Of a stretch of 50,759 nucleotides of DNA, positions 1 through 8,386 are shown one piece after another. A model generated the notes under the pieces. It made no database searches, was not told the DNA's origin, and saw nothing but the letters and a program-made list of their open reading frames with translations. The stretch's first letter is position 1. The number at the start of each line of letters is the position of its first letter. The DNA is from Bradyrhizobium sp. (GTDB lineage Bacteria > Pseudomonadota > Alphaproteobacteria > Rhizobiales > Xanthobacteraceae), in NCBI RefSeq assembly GCF_028868675.1, contig NZ_JAGWUA010000008.1, forward strand, positions 1 to 50,759. The letters run 5' to 3'. The position numbers were made by a program, and so were the translations under genes.

Positions 1-873
1 CCATAGCAGATAGCTTGCCGCCATCACCAGCACCGAGAGTTGGTATAGCCGCACCGAGCCCACCTTGCGGCTGATGAAGCCGATTCCACCGCGTCCCAGA
101 ACGCTCATGCCGCCGATGATGGAAATGAGCGCAGACGCGGCGACCGGACTAGCGCCGTTGGCGAGCGCGAATGGCGACAGAAACACCATCGACGTGACGA
201 GACCCGTCGTGGCCAATACCCAGGATGCGTAGAGGAGCACGAACGGGCGCGACCGCACGACGCACCGCAGGTCCGCCGTCTCGCCGGCCTGGGCAAGCGG
301 CGGCGGGCGGGCGAACCTGGCGCAGAGCAGAAGCAGCACGAACGAGCCGACGCCGAATAGTGCATAGGCCGTCCGCCAGCCATGCGTCTGGATCAGCAAC
401 GCTGCCACGGGCGGCATCAGCAAGGTCCCGCATCCGGTGCCGGCCGCAGCCAGGCCCAGCGCCGTTGTGCGATGGCGGGTGAACCATCCGCCAACAAGTG
501 CAAGGGTCGGGACGTAGGCGCAGGAAGCTCCAATACCGGCGCCAGCACCATAGGCCAAGTAGCCGATCCACATCCGAGGCGCGGCCGCGGTCAGCATCAG
601 CCCGGCTCCCATGATGACAGCGCCCGCCGCGATGATGCGCTGCGGGCCAAAGCGATCGCTCAGCCGGCCGGTAATCGAGCCAAAAAAGTAGAAGAGCGCG
701 CCGGTGATCGCGAAAAAGACCGAGGTTTCGGTGCGGCTGGCGTCAAACTCCGCCTCCATCGGAGTGAAGAACACACCGAAGCTGTACATCACCCCGAAGA
801 CGACAAATCCGGCAATGAAGGCGGACAGGACGACGAGCCAGCCCGCGCCGGAATCGGGTTCGTTTGCTTTCAT
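1..873 (-). CDS. MFS transporter, monocarboxylate/oxalate-formate type (3' end outside window)
   Basis: Seen: an open frame read leftward from the ATG at 873 (MKANEPDSGAGWLVVLSAFI) that stays open to base 1, so at least 291 residues are present and the C-terminus is missing. It is rich in alternating hydrophobic stretches, with about eight membrane segments visible. A loop reading GRLSDRFGPQR after the second segment matches the conserved MFS loop 2-3 motif. Known: MFS carriers of this type move organic anions across the inner membrane by proton symport or antiport. Inferred: uptake or exchange of a carboxylate. It is divergent from the AhpD-like gene with a 202-base gap. No in-frame start lies upstream of 873. 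The substrate cannot be read from the sequence. Confidence 0.8.
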   Translation of the reverse strand, partial: MKANEPDSGAGWLVVLSAFIAGFVVFGVMYSFGVFFTPMEAEFDASRTETSVFFAITGALFYFFGSITGRLSDRFGPQRIIAAGAVIMGAGLMLTAAAPRMWIGYLAYGAGAGIGASCAYVPTLALVGGWFTRHRTTALGLAAAGTGCGTLLMPPVAALLIQTHGWRTAYALFGVGSFVLLLLCARFARPPPLAQAGETADLRCVVRSRPFVLLYASWVLATTGLVTSMVFLSPFALANGASPVAASALISIIGGMSVLGRGGIGFISRKVGSVRLYQLSVLVMAASYLLW

Positions 874-1075
874 GCTTCGGGGCTGCAGCTATCCAGCTTG
901 ACTGTTTCGAGACGGGCAACCGAAGTCGCGACATACGCAGTGCCGTTCTGGCAAAACATCCGCGACAAATATATGTTCTGGATATGTGTACCCGCGGAGC
1001 TAGGATCGGTCGCAACGGAACCATAACGACATTTGTTGAGTCGCAGCGGCGACTAAATCAGGCGGGAGAAACGCA
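874..1075. promoter_or_regulatory. Divergent intergenic region between MFS and AhpD-like genes
   Basis: This 202-base gap must hold the promoters of both divergent genes. It includes an AT-richer patch at about 967-990 with two direct ATATGT copies (971-976 and 982-987) five bases apart. A purine-rich stretch (GGCGGGAGAAACGCA) precedes the start at 1076. No FNR-type box or clear palindrome was found. Confidence 0.35.
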
Positions 1076-1558
1076 ATGCAGTCAAGATTGGAATACCGGG
1101 AATCGTCACCGGAAGGATTTGCGGCGATGCGGCAACTCAACTCCTACGTCGAGAGCTGCGGTATTGAGCATTCGCTGCTCGAACTGGTGAAGACGCGGGC
1201 ATCGCAGATCAACGGCTGCGCCTATTGTCTGGACATGCATACCAGGGATGCGCGCGCTGCGGGCGAAACTGAACAGCGCCTATACATGCTGTCGGCTTGG
1301 CGCGAGACGCCGTTCTTCAGTCCGCGCGAGCGCGCGGCGTTGGCCTGGACCGAGGTGGTCACCCGCATTTCCGAGTACGCCGTCGACGATGAGCTCTATG
1401 TGGAGCTGCGACAGCATTTCTCCGAGAAAGAGGCCGTCGACCTGACGCTGGCGGTGATTACGATCAACGGCTGGAACAGGTTGGCGATCTCTTTTGGGAG
1501 TGAGGTTGGAAGTCATCGAAGGAGCGACGCTACAAGACAAGGTGTCAGGACGCGGTAA
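1076..1558 (+). CDS. AhpD/carboxymuconolactone decarboxylase-family protein
   Basis: A 160-residue protein with the AhpD core CAYCLDMH at about residues 49-56, that is, a CxxC pair followed by His. This is the peroxidatic/disulfide motif of alkylhydroperoxidase-D-like proteins. The segment after it (RDARAAGETEQRLYMLSAWR, then SPRERAALAWTE) is typical of the family. Known: these are small, mostly helical, oligomeric proteins acting as thiol peroxidases or of unknown substrate. Inferred: cytosolic oxidative-stress defence. It is divergent from the MFS gene and convergent with the acyl-CoA synthetase that ends at 1582. The tail after about residue 145 (SHRRSDATRQGVRTR) is basic and probably not part of the domain. 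Confidence 0.85.
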   Translation: MQSRLEYRESSPEGFAAMRQLNSYVESCGIEHSLLELVKTRASQINGCAYCLDMHTRDARAAGETEQRLYMLSAWRETPFFSPRERAALAWTEVVTRISEYAVDDELYVELRQHFSEKEAVDLTLAVITINGWNRLAISFGSEVGSHRRSDATRQGVRTR

Positions 1559-1581
1559 CGGGTTCACGGCACCACGTCGCC

Positions 1582-3552
1582 TCAGTTTCGGGGCGCCTCC
1601 ACGATCTTGCGCAGTTCGTCGACCGCCTCGGGATTGACCAGCGCCGAGAGATCGCCTGGTTCCTCCGCTAGCAGAACGGCGCGGATGACGCGGCGCATGG
1701 TCTTGAGGTTGCGGGTGCGCGGCAGATCGCGCACGAACAGCAACTGTTTCGGCCGAAACGAGGCACCGAGGCCTGTGACGACGGCGTCAGATAGAGCCGA
1801 TGCGAGCTCCGGACCGGGCTTCTCGTTCGGTCCGGCCACGACAGCGCAGACCACCGCCGAGCCTTTCACGGGGTCGGACACCGCTACTGCGGCCGCATCG
1901 CTGATGCGGTGAGTGGCCAGCAACAGTGCCTCGATTTCGGCCGGGCCGGTCCGCTTGCCGGCGATCTTGATCGTGTCGTCGGAGCGTCCATGGATGAACC
2001 ATGAGCCGTCGGCATCTCGCGAGGCCCAGTCGCCGTGGACCCAAAGGCCCGGAATCCGACTCCAGTAATTTTCGATGTAGCGCGCCGGGTCGCGCCACAA
2101 TCCGCGGGTCGTGCCGATACAAGCCTGGCGCATCACGAGTTCCCCGACCTCGCCGGGGCCCACGCTGCGACCGTCCTGGTCGACAATGTCAGCGCCCGTG
2201 CCCGGTATCGGGCCGGAGAAACTCGCCGGCTTGATCGGATAGAGCACGTTGGTGGCGAGCAGGCCGCCGAGCTCGGTGCCCCCGGAATAGTTCATGAGGG
2301 GACCGCGGCGGCGCAGTGCATTCTCGTAGATCCAAATCCAGGAATCCCGGTCCCACGGCTCGCCAGTCGAGGCAGCGACGCGCAACGAGGACAGGTCGTA
2401 TTTTGAAATGTCGGCCGTTCCGTAGCGCATCATCATGCGCGCGAGCGTCGGACCGCAGCCGAGGAAGCTCACCTTGTGACCCTGCACCAGTTGCCACAGG
2501 CGGCCAGTCTCCGGGTAGTCCGGCGTGCCCTCGGCCAGCACGCAGGTTGCGCCGGCGAGCAGCGCAGCCGTCACCTGGAGTGGGCCGACCAGCCAGCCGA
2601 AGTCGGTCATCCACATCAACCTGTCGTTTGGCTTCAGATCGAAGCAGAGGATGAAATCTTCGCCGGTCTTGACGGTGACGCCGCAATGGGTGTGCACCGT
2701 ACCTTTCGGGCGCCCCGTGGTGCCGGATGTGTAGACGATCATCAAGGGATGCTCGGCGGGCAGTTCGATCGCCGCAAAATCGTCGCAGCCTCGCGCGGTG
2801 ACGTCGCTCCACCACACATCGCGGCCGGTCCGCATTGGCACGTCATGGCCCCGCCGCCGGGCGACGACCACATGGCGCACGGTCGGCACGTCCTTGATCG
2901 CCTCATCGAGCACGCCCTTCATCTCGACCGTCTTGCCGCGGCGCAACGAACCGTCGGCCGTGATCACCGCAACCGCTTCCGCGTCGTTGAGCCGCGCCGC
3001 GATGGCGGCTGCGCCAAATCCAGAAAACAGCGGCAAGATAATGCAGCCCAGACGGGCGAGCGCGAGATAGGCGACGGCGACCTCCGGCACCATCGGCAAA
3101 TAGATGCCGACGGAGTCGCCGCTCCTGAGCCCGAGCGCCGCAAGGCCGGAGGCGAAGCGGTTTACCTCGCGGGCGAGTTGGCAGTAACTGAGGCTGCTGC
3201 GGCTCCTGTCCTCGCCTTCCCAAACAATCGCATCGTGACCGCCGCGTCCTGCGGCGAGATGACGGTCGAGCAGCGACAGGGTCATGTTGCCGGTCGCACC
3301 GATGCACCATTGCGGCCATTCGATCCCCTTCGACTGGTCCAGCACGCGGGAGTAAGGCTTCACGAACTGCACGCCGAGGAAGCGGATCAGGGCATCCCAG
3401 AACCATTCCGGGTCCTGCGCCGCCTTGCGCTCCAGCATCGGATAGTCGGCCAGGTTCTCGGCTGCGATGAGGGCTGCCCAGTTGCTCTGCCGCTTGAAGG
3501 CATCGTCCGGATACCAGACGAAGTCGCCAGTCTTGTCGTCGGTCCGTGCCAT
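1582..3552 (-). CDS. Acetyl/acetoacetyl-CoA-synthetase-like acyl-CoA ligase
   Basis: A 656-residue ANL-superfamily ligase: carboxylate + ATP + CoA to acyl-CoA + AMP + PPi. Seen: an N-terminal acetyl-CoA-synthetase-type cap (about 1-100), the P-loop YTSGTTGRPKGTVHTH, the hinge/ATP motif HGRSDDTIKIAGKRTGPAEI, and a C-terminal lysine in PRTRNLKTMRR equivalent to the catalytic, acetylatable Lys. I chose the ATG at 3552 (MARTDDKTG) because GGGGGA lies about nine bases upstream; the frame is open further but reads as low-quality sequence. It is divergent from a Liv-type ABC transporter across 261 bases that contain a perfect palindrome. Inferred: it activates the acid imported by that transporter. 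The true substrate is unknown; the length favours acetyl-CoA-synthetase-like enzymes over benzoate-CoA ligases. Confidence 0.85.
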   Translation of the reverse strand: MARTDDKTGDFVWYPDDAFKRQSNWAALIAAENLADYPMLERKAAQDPEWFWDALIRFLGVQFVKPYSRVLDQSKGIEWPQWCIGATGNMTLSLLDRHLAAGRGGHDAIVWEGEDRSRSSLSYCQLAREVNRFASGLAALGLRSGDSVGIYLPMVPEVAVAYLALARLGCIILPLFSGFGAAAIAARLNDAEAVAVITADGSLRRGKTVEMKGVLDEAIKDVPTVRHVVVARRRGHDVPMRTGRDVWWSDVTARGCDDFAAIELPAEHPLMIVYTSGTTGRPKGTVHTHCGVTVKTGEDFILCFDLKPNDRLMWMTDFGWLVGPLQVTAALLAGATCVLAEGTPDYPETGRLWQLVQGHKVSFLGCGPTLARMMMRYGTADISKYDLSSLRVAASTGEPWDRDSWIWIYENALRRRGPLMNYSGGTELGGLLATNVLYPIKPASFSGPIPGTGADIVDQDGRSVGPGEVGELVMRQACIGTTRGLWRDPARYIENYWSRIPGLWVHGDWASRDADGSWFIHGRSDDTIKIAGKRTGPAEIEALLLATHRISDAAAVAVSDPVKGSAVVCAVVAGPNEKPGPELASALSDAVVTGLGASFRPKQLLFVRDLPRTRNLKTMRRVIRAVLLAEEPGDLSALVNPEAVDELRKIVEAPRN

Positions 3553-3647
3553 TTCAACGGTCCCCCGTCGCGGACCCCGTCCGGCGTCGCGCTCGCAGAT
3601 CAGCCGGGCCACACAGGCGCCCCTCGCCCGATATTGACACTCCAGAC

Positions 3648-3665
3648 TGAATGAACCATCATTCA
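3648..3665. promoter_or_regulatory. Perfect palindrome TGAATGA-N4-TCATTCA, candidate TetR operator
   Basis: Seen: TGAATGA (3648-3654), ACCA, then TCATTCA (3659-3665), a perfect 7-bp inverted repeat. It lies between the divergent acyl-CoA synthetase (start 3552) and ABC permease (start 3814). Known: several acyl-CoA-responsive TetR regulators (for example Bacillus FadR) bind TGAATGA-type palindromes. Inferred: the operator of the TetR gene at 8387, governing both directions. A second, GC-rich inverted repeat (GATCGC-GATT-GCGATC) lies at 3749-3764. Confidence 0.55.
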
Positions 3666-3748
3666 ATCAAAAGACGAAGAGAACCGCAATCGTCTTGTGA
3701 AGGGAGCGGGCCAGGTGGCAGCGAGGCAGAAGACGCGAACGGGGTCCG

Positions 3749-3764
3749 GATCGCGATTGCGATC
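3749..3764. repeat. Inverted repeat GATCGC-N4-GCGATC in the divergent promoter region
   Basis: A perfect 6-bp inverted repeat separated by GATT, about 50 bases before the ABC permease start. It could be a second regulator site or a small hairpin in the leader. The sequence does not decide between these. Confidence 0.35.
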
Positions 3765-3813
3765 GACGCAGGCGGGGGTGCCGGCGTCAGCCAGGGCCGG
3801 ATGAGGATCACCG

Positions 3814-4662
3814 ATGCTGGTGCAGATCCTCAATGGCCTGGTCTATGGTGGGCTTCTCTACATCGTATCGGTCGGGCTGGTGCTGATCTTCGGGCTGCGC
3901 CGGATCGTCAACTTCGCGCACGGCAGTCTGTTCATGCTCGGCGCCTACGTAGGCTTCAGCGTCGCCGCGATGGGCGGCTTCTGGGGTGCCCTGCTGGCCG
4001 CGGCCATCGTGCTGGCGCTGGTCGGCGCACTGCTCGACATCGCGATCCTGCAGCCGCTGCAGCGAGAGGATCCGATCGTCACGGTGCTGGTAACCTTCGG
4101 CCTGCTGCTGATCCTCGAGGATTTCGCCCAGTTCGTCTGGGGCAAGGACTTCCTGAAAAGCCCGGTGCCCACGATGTTTTCCGGCTCGGTGCTGATCTTC
4201 GGCGAGAGCTTCCCGGTCTATCGGTTGGTGGTGATCGCGGTCGCGGCGCTGGTCGCGCTTGGCCTGTCGGTGTGGCTGCGCTTGAGCAAGATCGGCCTCT
4301 ACGTCCGCGCCTCCAGCGCCGATCCGCTCACCACAGCGATGCAGGGCGTCAACACCGACCGTGTCAGCGTGATCGTGGTGGCGCTCGGAGCGGCGCTGGC
4401 CGGCATTTCCGGCACCATTTCGGCTCCGCTGCTGGCGCTATCACCGTCGATGGGCAGCTACATTCTGATCGAATCCTTCATTGTCGTCGTGGTCGGTGGC
4501 CTCGGCAGCTTCGCCGGCGCCTTCATCGCCGCGATCGTGATCGGCCAGGTACACAATCTCGGCCTGGTCTATGTGCCGTGGGCAGCGACAATGATTCCGT
4601 TTCTGCTGATGGTCGGCGTGCTGATCTGGCGCCCGACCGGCATCGCCGGGAGTCATGTCTGA
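3814..4662 (+). CDS. Branched-chain-type ABC transporter permease (LivH family), system 1
   Basis: A 282-residue inner-membrane permease. Seen: it starts LVQILNGLVYGGLLYIVSVG and continues with FGLRRIVNFAHGSLFMLGAY, the N-IVNFAHG signature of LivH proteins, with about eight hydrophobic segments. The conserved GGLGSFAGAFIAAIVIG stretch near residue 230 is the coupling region. GAGGA lies six bases before the ATG. Known: LivH pairs with LivM to form the channel of HAAT-family uptake systems, which carry amino acids or, in soil proteobacteria, aromatic acids. It is the first gene of a livHMGFK-like operon. The divergent acyl-CoA ligase suggests an organic acid substrate rather than an amino acid. 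Confidence 0.9.
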   Translation: MLVQILNGLVYGGLLYIVSVGLVLIFGLRRIVNFAHGSLFMLGAYVGFSVAAMGGFWGALLAAAIVLALVGALLDIAILQPLQREDPIVTVLVTFGLLLILEDFAQFVWGKDFLKSPVPTMFSGSVLIFGESFPVYRLVVIAVAALVALGLSVWLRLSKIGLYVRASSADPLTTAMQGVNTDRVSVIVVALGAALAGISGTISAPLLALSPSMGSYILIESFIVVVVGGLGSFAGAFIAAIVIGQVHNLGLVYVPWAATMIPFLLMVGVLIWRPTGIAGSHV

Positions 4663-4664
4663 CA

Positions 4665-5669
4665 ATGACCGGCATCGTAACCACCGACCCCATCGTCAGC
4701 CGCGCTCCCCCGCCGCGTCATGCACTCGCGCTGGCCTCTGCAATCGGCGCGATTGCCTGCGGCGCGCTGCTTGCGGCCACGATCCAGTCCAGCCTCATGA
4801 TGACGCTGGTCACCCAGGCGATCATCACCGCCATACTCGCTACCGGCGTCGGATTTCTGATCCGCCAGAACGGCGTCGTCTCGTTCGGTCACGCGGCGTT
4901 CTACGGCATCGCCTGCTACACGATCGCGCTGGCCCTGAAGCTGGGCGTCATGCGGGTGGAATTCGCGATCCTGCTGGCGCTTGCACTGCCGACGGCGCTG
5001 GCGTTCCTGCTCGGTCTCGTGATCATCCGGATTCCCGGCGTCGCCTTCTCGATGCTGACCCTCGCCGTCGGCCAGGCGTTCTATGAATTCGCCATGAAGG
5101 CAAGGCACGTCACCGGCGGCGAGGATGGCTTCTCGGTCAGCCTGCCGCCGGCCATCCTCGGCATCCCGACGGCATGGTTCCAGAATCCGCACAGCATGTT
5201 CGTGGTGAGCTGGAGCGTGCTCGTGCTGATCATATTCGGCCTCGCCCTGATAGCGGCAAGTCCATTCGGCCGCCTGACCGTTGCGATCCGAGAGAATGAG
5301 GAGCGGGCGCGCTTCATCGGCTATCGGACGACCCTGCCACGGGTGCTGGTGCTGACGCTGTCGGCCTTCGTCACCGCCATCGCGGGCGTGTTGTTCACGC
5401 TCTACAACACGTTCGTGTCGCCCGACGTGCTGCACTGGACGCTGTCGGGATCGGCCCTGATCATGGCGATCATCGGCGGGCCGCGTCTGATCTGGGGCCC
5501 CGCCCTGGGCGCCATCATCTTCTTCTTCACCAAGGATATCGCCGGCGACGTTACCGAACACTGGCAAGGCATCATCGGCGTCATCCTGATCGTCGTCATG
5601 CTGGTGATCCCAAGTGGCCTCGGCGGCACGCTCGCAGCGCTGTGGCAGCGGAGGTTCGGCCATGGCTGA
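4665..5669 (+). CDS. Branched-chain-type ABC transporter permease (LivM family), system 1
   Basis: A 334-residue permease. Seen: the segment VGFLIRQNGVVSFGHAAFYG carries the LivM hallmark (G-V-SFGHAAF), and IIGGPRLIWGPALGAIIFFF near the C-terminus matches the conserved G-G-x-L-GP-GA region. The ATG at 4665 follows the LivH stop by two bases. The frame is open upstream as far as 3651, but that part overlaps LivH in another phase and is not protein-like. It forms the heteromeric channel with the preceding gene, and its last eight bases overlap the next gene, so translation is probably coupled. Confidence 0.9.
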   Translation: MTGIVTTDPIVSRAPPPRHALALASAIGAIACGALLAATIQSSLMMTLVTQAIITAILATGVGFLIRQNGVVSFGHAAFYGIACYTIALALKLGVMRVEFAILLALALPTALAFLLGLVIIRIPGVAFSMLTLAVGQAFYEFAMKARHVTGGEDGFSVSLPPAILGIPTAWFQNPHSMFVVSWSVLVLIIFGLALIAASPFGRLTVAIRENEERARFIGYRTTLPRVLVLTLSAFVTAIAGVLFTLYNTFVSPDVLHWTLSGSALIMAIIGGPRLIWGPALGAIIFFFTKDIAGDVTEHWQGIIGVILIVVMLVIPSGLGGTLAALWQRRFGHG

Positions 5670-6372
5670 GAGCCACGCGATCGAAGGCTCCAAATTGACG
5701 CGGCAGTTCGGCGGATTCTTCGCCCTCAAGGGCGTCGACCTTGCCGTCAAGAGAGGAGAGATCCGCGGCCTGATCGGCCCCAACGGTGCCGGCAAGTCGA
5801 CCTTGATCGACGTGCTGTCGGGCCGCGCGGAACATCGGTCCGGCACCGTCAGAATGTTCGGCACCGACATCAGCGCCATGACGGCGCAGCAGCGTCGCCA
5901 CGCGGGTCTGGCACGGTCGTTCCAGCGCACCAACATCTTCCCGGATCTGACCGTGATCGACCAGCTCGATATCGCGTCGCGGGCAGCCGAGATGCCCAAC
6001 ATCGACGAGATCATGGCCGAGTTGAACCTGACGGCACTCGCCTTCAGGCGCGCCGCCAACATCTCATATGGAGACCAGCGCCGGCTTGACCTCGCGCTCG
6101 CTCTGATTGGCCGGCCGAAGATATTGCTGCTCGACGAGCCGGCGGCCGGCCTGTCGATCGGGGAATCGCTCGAACTGGCTCACATCCTCAAGGATCTCGC
6201 AGCCCGCTGGGGCGTCACCGTTCTGCTGGTCGAGCATGACATGGAAGTCGTTTTCTCGATCTGCGATCGCATCACCGTACTTCACCTCGGCGCCATCCTG
6301 GCCGAAGGCACGCCGGACCAGATCCGTGGCGTTCCGGAGGTTGTCACCGCCTATCTCGGAAGTTCCGTATGA
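5662..6372 (+). CDS. ABC transporter ATP-binding protein (LivG family), system 1
   Basis: A 236-residue ATPase. Seen: Walker A GPNGAGKS at about residue 40, the LivG-typical ARSFQRTNIFPDLTV, a signature region ISYGDQRRLDLALAL (SYGDQ in place of LSGGQ, usual in LivG), Walker B ILLLDEPAAGLS and the switch His in VEHDME. The ATG at 5662 overlaps the LivM stop, which makes the N-terminus MAESHAIEG. It energises import on the cytoplasmic face together with LivF. There is a four-base ATGA overlap with the next gene. Confidence 0.92.
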   Translation: MAESHAIEGSKLTRQFGGFFALKGVDLAVKRGEIRGLIGPNGAGKSTLIDVLSGRAEHRSGTVRMFGTDISAMTAQQRRHAGLARSFQRTNIFPDLTVIDQLDIASRAAEMPNIDEIMAELNLTALAFRRAANISYGDQRRLDLALALIGRPKILLLDEPAAGLSIGESLELAHILKDLAARWGVTVLLVEHDMEVVFSICDRITVLHLGAILAEGTPDQIRGVPEVVTAYLGSSV

Positions 6373-7067
6373 GCGAACTGCTCGCCTTCAGCAACGTCGT
6401 GTCCGGGTATGGCGATGCCCGCATCCTGCACGACGTCGACCTGACCATCGGCGACGGCGAGCGCGTCGCCGTCCTTGGCCGCAACGGCGTCGGAAAAACG
6501 ACGATCGTCAACACCTTCCTCGGCGTTGCCCGATTGTCGTCCGGCGAAGTCCGCCTTGCAGGCGAACGCCATTCGCCGATCCGCCACTTCATCGCGGCGC
6601 GGCGCGGCATCGCGCTGGTGCCGCAGGGCCGCCGGATCATCCCGACTCTGACCGTGCGGGAAAATCTAGCGATCGGCGGCGCCCCCGGCCGCAACAAGCC
6701 GTGGACCCTCGATCGCGTGTTCGACCTGTTTCCGATCCTGCGCGAACGCGCCAACACGCCGGGCACCGCACTGTCGGGCGGCCAACAGCAGATGCTGGCG
6801 ATCGGCCGCGCCCTGATGTCGAACCCCTCGCTGCTCGTGCTCGACGAGCCGAGCGAGGGCCTTGCGCCAGTAATCATCGACGAACTCGCAGTCGTGCTGC
6901 GCCAACTCGCGGACGCGGGCACCGCGCTGCTGCTGATCGAACAGCACTTCGGTCTCGTTCACCGGGTGGCGGAGCGATACTACGTGCTCTCGAAAGGCAC
7001 GATCGTGGAGCAAGGCCATCTCGCGGGGATCTCGATGGAGAGTCTGAAGAAGCACGTTGCAGTCTGA
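6369..7067 (+). CDS. ABC transporter ATP-binding protein (LivF family), system 1
   Basis: A 232-residue ATPase. Seen: Walker A GRNGVGKT, the LivF-typical LVPQGRRIIPTLTVRENL, signature LSGGQQQMLAIGRAL, Walker B LLVLDEPSEGLAP and IEQHFG with the switch His. The start overlaps the LivG stop (ATGA). It forms the second nucleotide-binding subunit. The substrate-binding protein gene follows 31 bases later, completing the operon. Confidence 0.92.
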   Translation: MSELLAFSNVVSGYGDARILHDVDLTIGDGERVAVLGRNGVGKTTIVNTFLGVARLSSGEVRLAGERHSPIRHFIAARRGIALVPQGRRIIPTLTVRENLAIGGAPGRNKPWTLDRVFDLFPILRERANTPGTALSGGQQQMLAIGRALMSNPSLLVLDEPSEGLAPVIIDELAVVLRQLADAGTALLLIEQHFGLVHRVAERYYVLSKGTIVEQGHLAGISMESLKKHVAV

Positions 7068-7098
7068 GATCAACTCCCAACGAAAGAAGGAAGGAAAC

Positions 7099-8319
7099 AT
7101 GCAAAACGGAGGACACATGCGTAGATCGCACTTGCTCGCGTTCGGCCTGCTCGGCTCGGCGGCCGCGCTGGTCGCGCCCGCCGGCCCAGCGACCGCCCAG
7201 GAGACACTGAAAATTGGCGTACCGACTGCGCTGACCGGCACCTATGCTGGTCTCGGCGCCGAGGCGGTCCGGGCCATCGAGTTCGCCGTCGCGGAGGCCA
7301 ATGCAAAAGGCGGCGTCGCCGGCCACAAGGTCGAGATCAAGACGCTCGACACGGAAGCCAAACCCGAGGTCGCGCGCAAGCAAGCCGAGAAGCTGGCGCT
7401 GGAAGGTTACAAGATCCTGACCGGCACCATTGCGTCGGGCGAAGGTCTCGCCATGGGTCCGCTGCTGGCGCGCTGGGACGCGATCTACGTCTCCACCATC
7501 AACAAGAGCGACAAGTTGACCGGCGACTCCTGCGTACCGCGGATGTTCCGCACAAATCATCAGGACGCCCAGGATGCGGCCGTCGTCCGGCCGTGGCTTG
7601 GCAGCCGCAAGGAAGGCAAATGGGCGATCCTCGCCGCGGACATCGCCTGGGGGCGCGACTCCGGCAAGAGCTTCGTCGAGGCTGCCAAGGTCAACAAGAA
7701 GGACATCGTCGCCGAGATCTACTCGCCATTCGGTTCCAACGACTACGCGCCGTTCATCCAGCAGATCAAGTCGTCCGGCGCCGAGGGTCTGTGGGTTGCC
7801 CTCGCCGGCCGCGACGCCATCAACTTCGCCACCCAGGCGAAAGAGTTCGGCCTTCTCGACAAGGTATTCGTCGCTGGCGTCAGCTTCGTCACCGACAACA
7901 ATGTCAAGACGCTCGGGGCGACCTCCAAGGGCATCTGGGGCATCATCAACTACTCCTCGACGCTCGACACGCCGGCCAACAAGGCGTTCGTCGAGGCGTG
8001 GAAGACGAAATACAACGGCGATGAGCCGGCGAGCTTCGAGGGCGAAACCTATCTCGGCATGCAAGTAATCTTCCAGGCGGTCGAGAAGGCGAAGAGCGTG
8101 AAGCCCGTGGATGTGGCCAAGGCGATGCGCGGGGGCACGTTCGACACCGTCCTCGGCAAGGTGACTTTACGCGCCGAGGACCACCAGATGGTCCTGCCCA
8201 ACTACTTCGGCTACATCGGCGAGCGTGGCGGCAAGCTGCGACCGATCATCACGGAGACCATCCCGGCGAACGTAGCCACTACGCCGCCGACAGGCACTTG
8301 CAAAATGGGCGAATTGTGA
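7099..8319 (+). CDS. Periplasmic substrate-binding protein (LivK/HAAT family), system 1
   Basis: A 406-residue ligand-binding protein. Seen: a secretion signal (RRSHLLAFGLLGSAAALVA) ending near ATAQ, then ETLKIGVPTALTGTYAGLGA, the usual start of mature type-I periplasmic binding proteins, with a further conserved IWGIINYSSTLDTPANKAF stretch. I chose the ATG at 7099, preceded by AAGGAAGG; the ATG at 7117, preceded by GGAGGA, is equally possible and only shortens the signal. Known: it captures substrate in the periplasm and delivers it to LivHM. Ligand unknown; aromatic or alicyclic carboxylates are plausible from the neighbours. A strong hairpin follows the stop. Confidence 0.9.
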   Translation: MQNGGHMRRSHLLAFGLLGSAAALVAPAGPATAQETLKIGVPTALTGTYAGLGAEAVRAIEFAVAEANAKGGVAGHKVEIKTLDTEAKPEVARKQAEKLALEGYKILTGTIASGEGLAMGPLLARWDAIYVSTINKSDKLTGDSCVPRMFRTNHQDAQDAAVVRPWLGSRKEGKWAILAADIAWGRDSGKSFVEAAKVNKKDIVAEIYSPFGSNDYAPFIQQIKSSGAEGLWVALAGRDAINFATQAKEFGLLDKVFVAGVSFVTDNNVKTLGATSKGIWGIINYSSTLDTPANKAFVEAWKTKYNGDEPASFEGETYLGMQVIFQAVEKAKSVKPVDVAKAMRGGTFDTVLGKVTLRAEDHQMVLPNYFGYIGERGGKLRPIITETIPANVATTPPTGTCKMGEL

Positions 8320-8334
8320 GCAAGACCGCGGGCT

Positions 8335-8357
8335 GGCGGCTGCATCCTGCAGCCGCC
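8335..8357 (+). terminator. GC-rich hairpin after the binding-protein gene
   Basis: Seen: GGCGGCTGCA-TCC-TGCAGCCGCC, a perfect 10-bp stem with a 3-base loop, starting 16 bases after the stop of the binding-protein gene. No T-tract follows, so it may protect the mRNA 3' end or only partly terminate before the TetR gene at 8387. Confidence 0.6.
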
Positions 8358-8386
8358 GGTCATGATGAAGCGGCGGAAAGGTGACC

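Noticed and set aside
971..987. Direct ATATGT repeats in the MFS/AhpD gap as a regulator site
   Set aside because: Two 6-bp copies in an AT-richer patch are too weak; there is no inverted symmetry and no linked regulator gene.
3651..5669. Single 672-residue protein covering both permeases of system 1
   Set aside because: The first 338 residues overlap LivH in another phase and are not protein-like. The real LivM starts at 4665.
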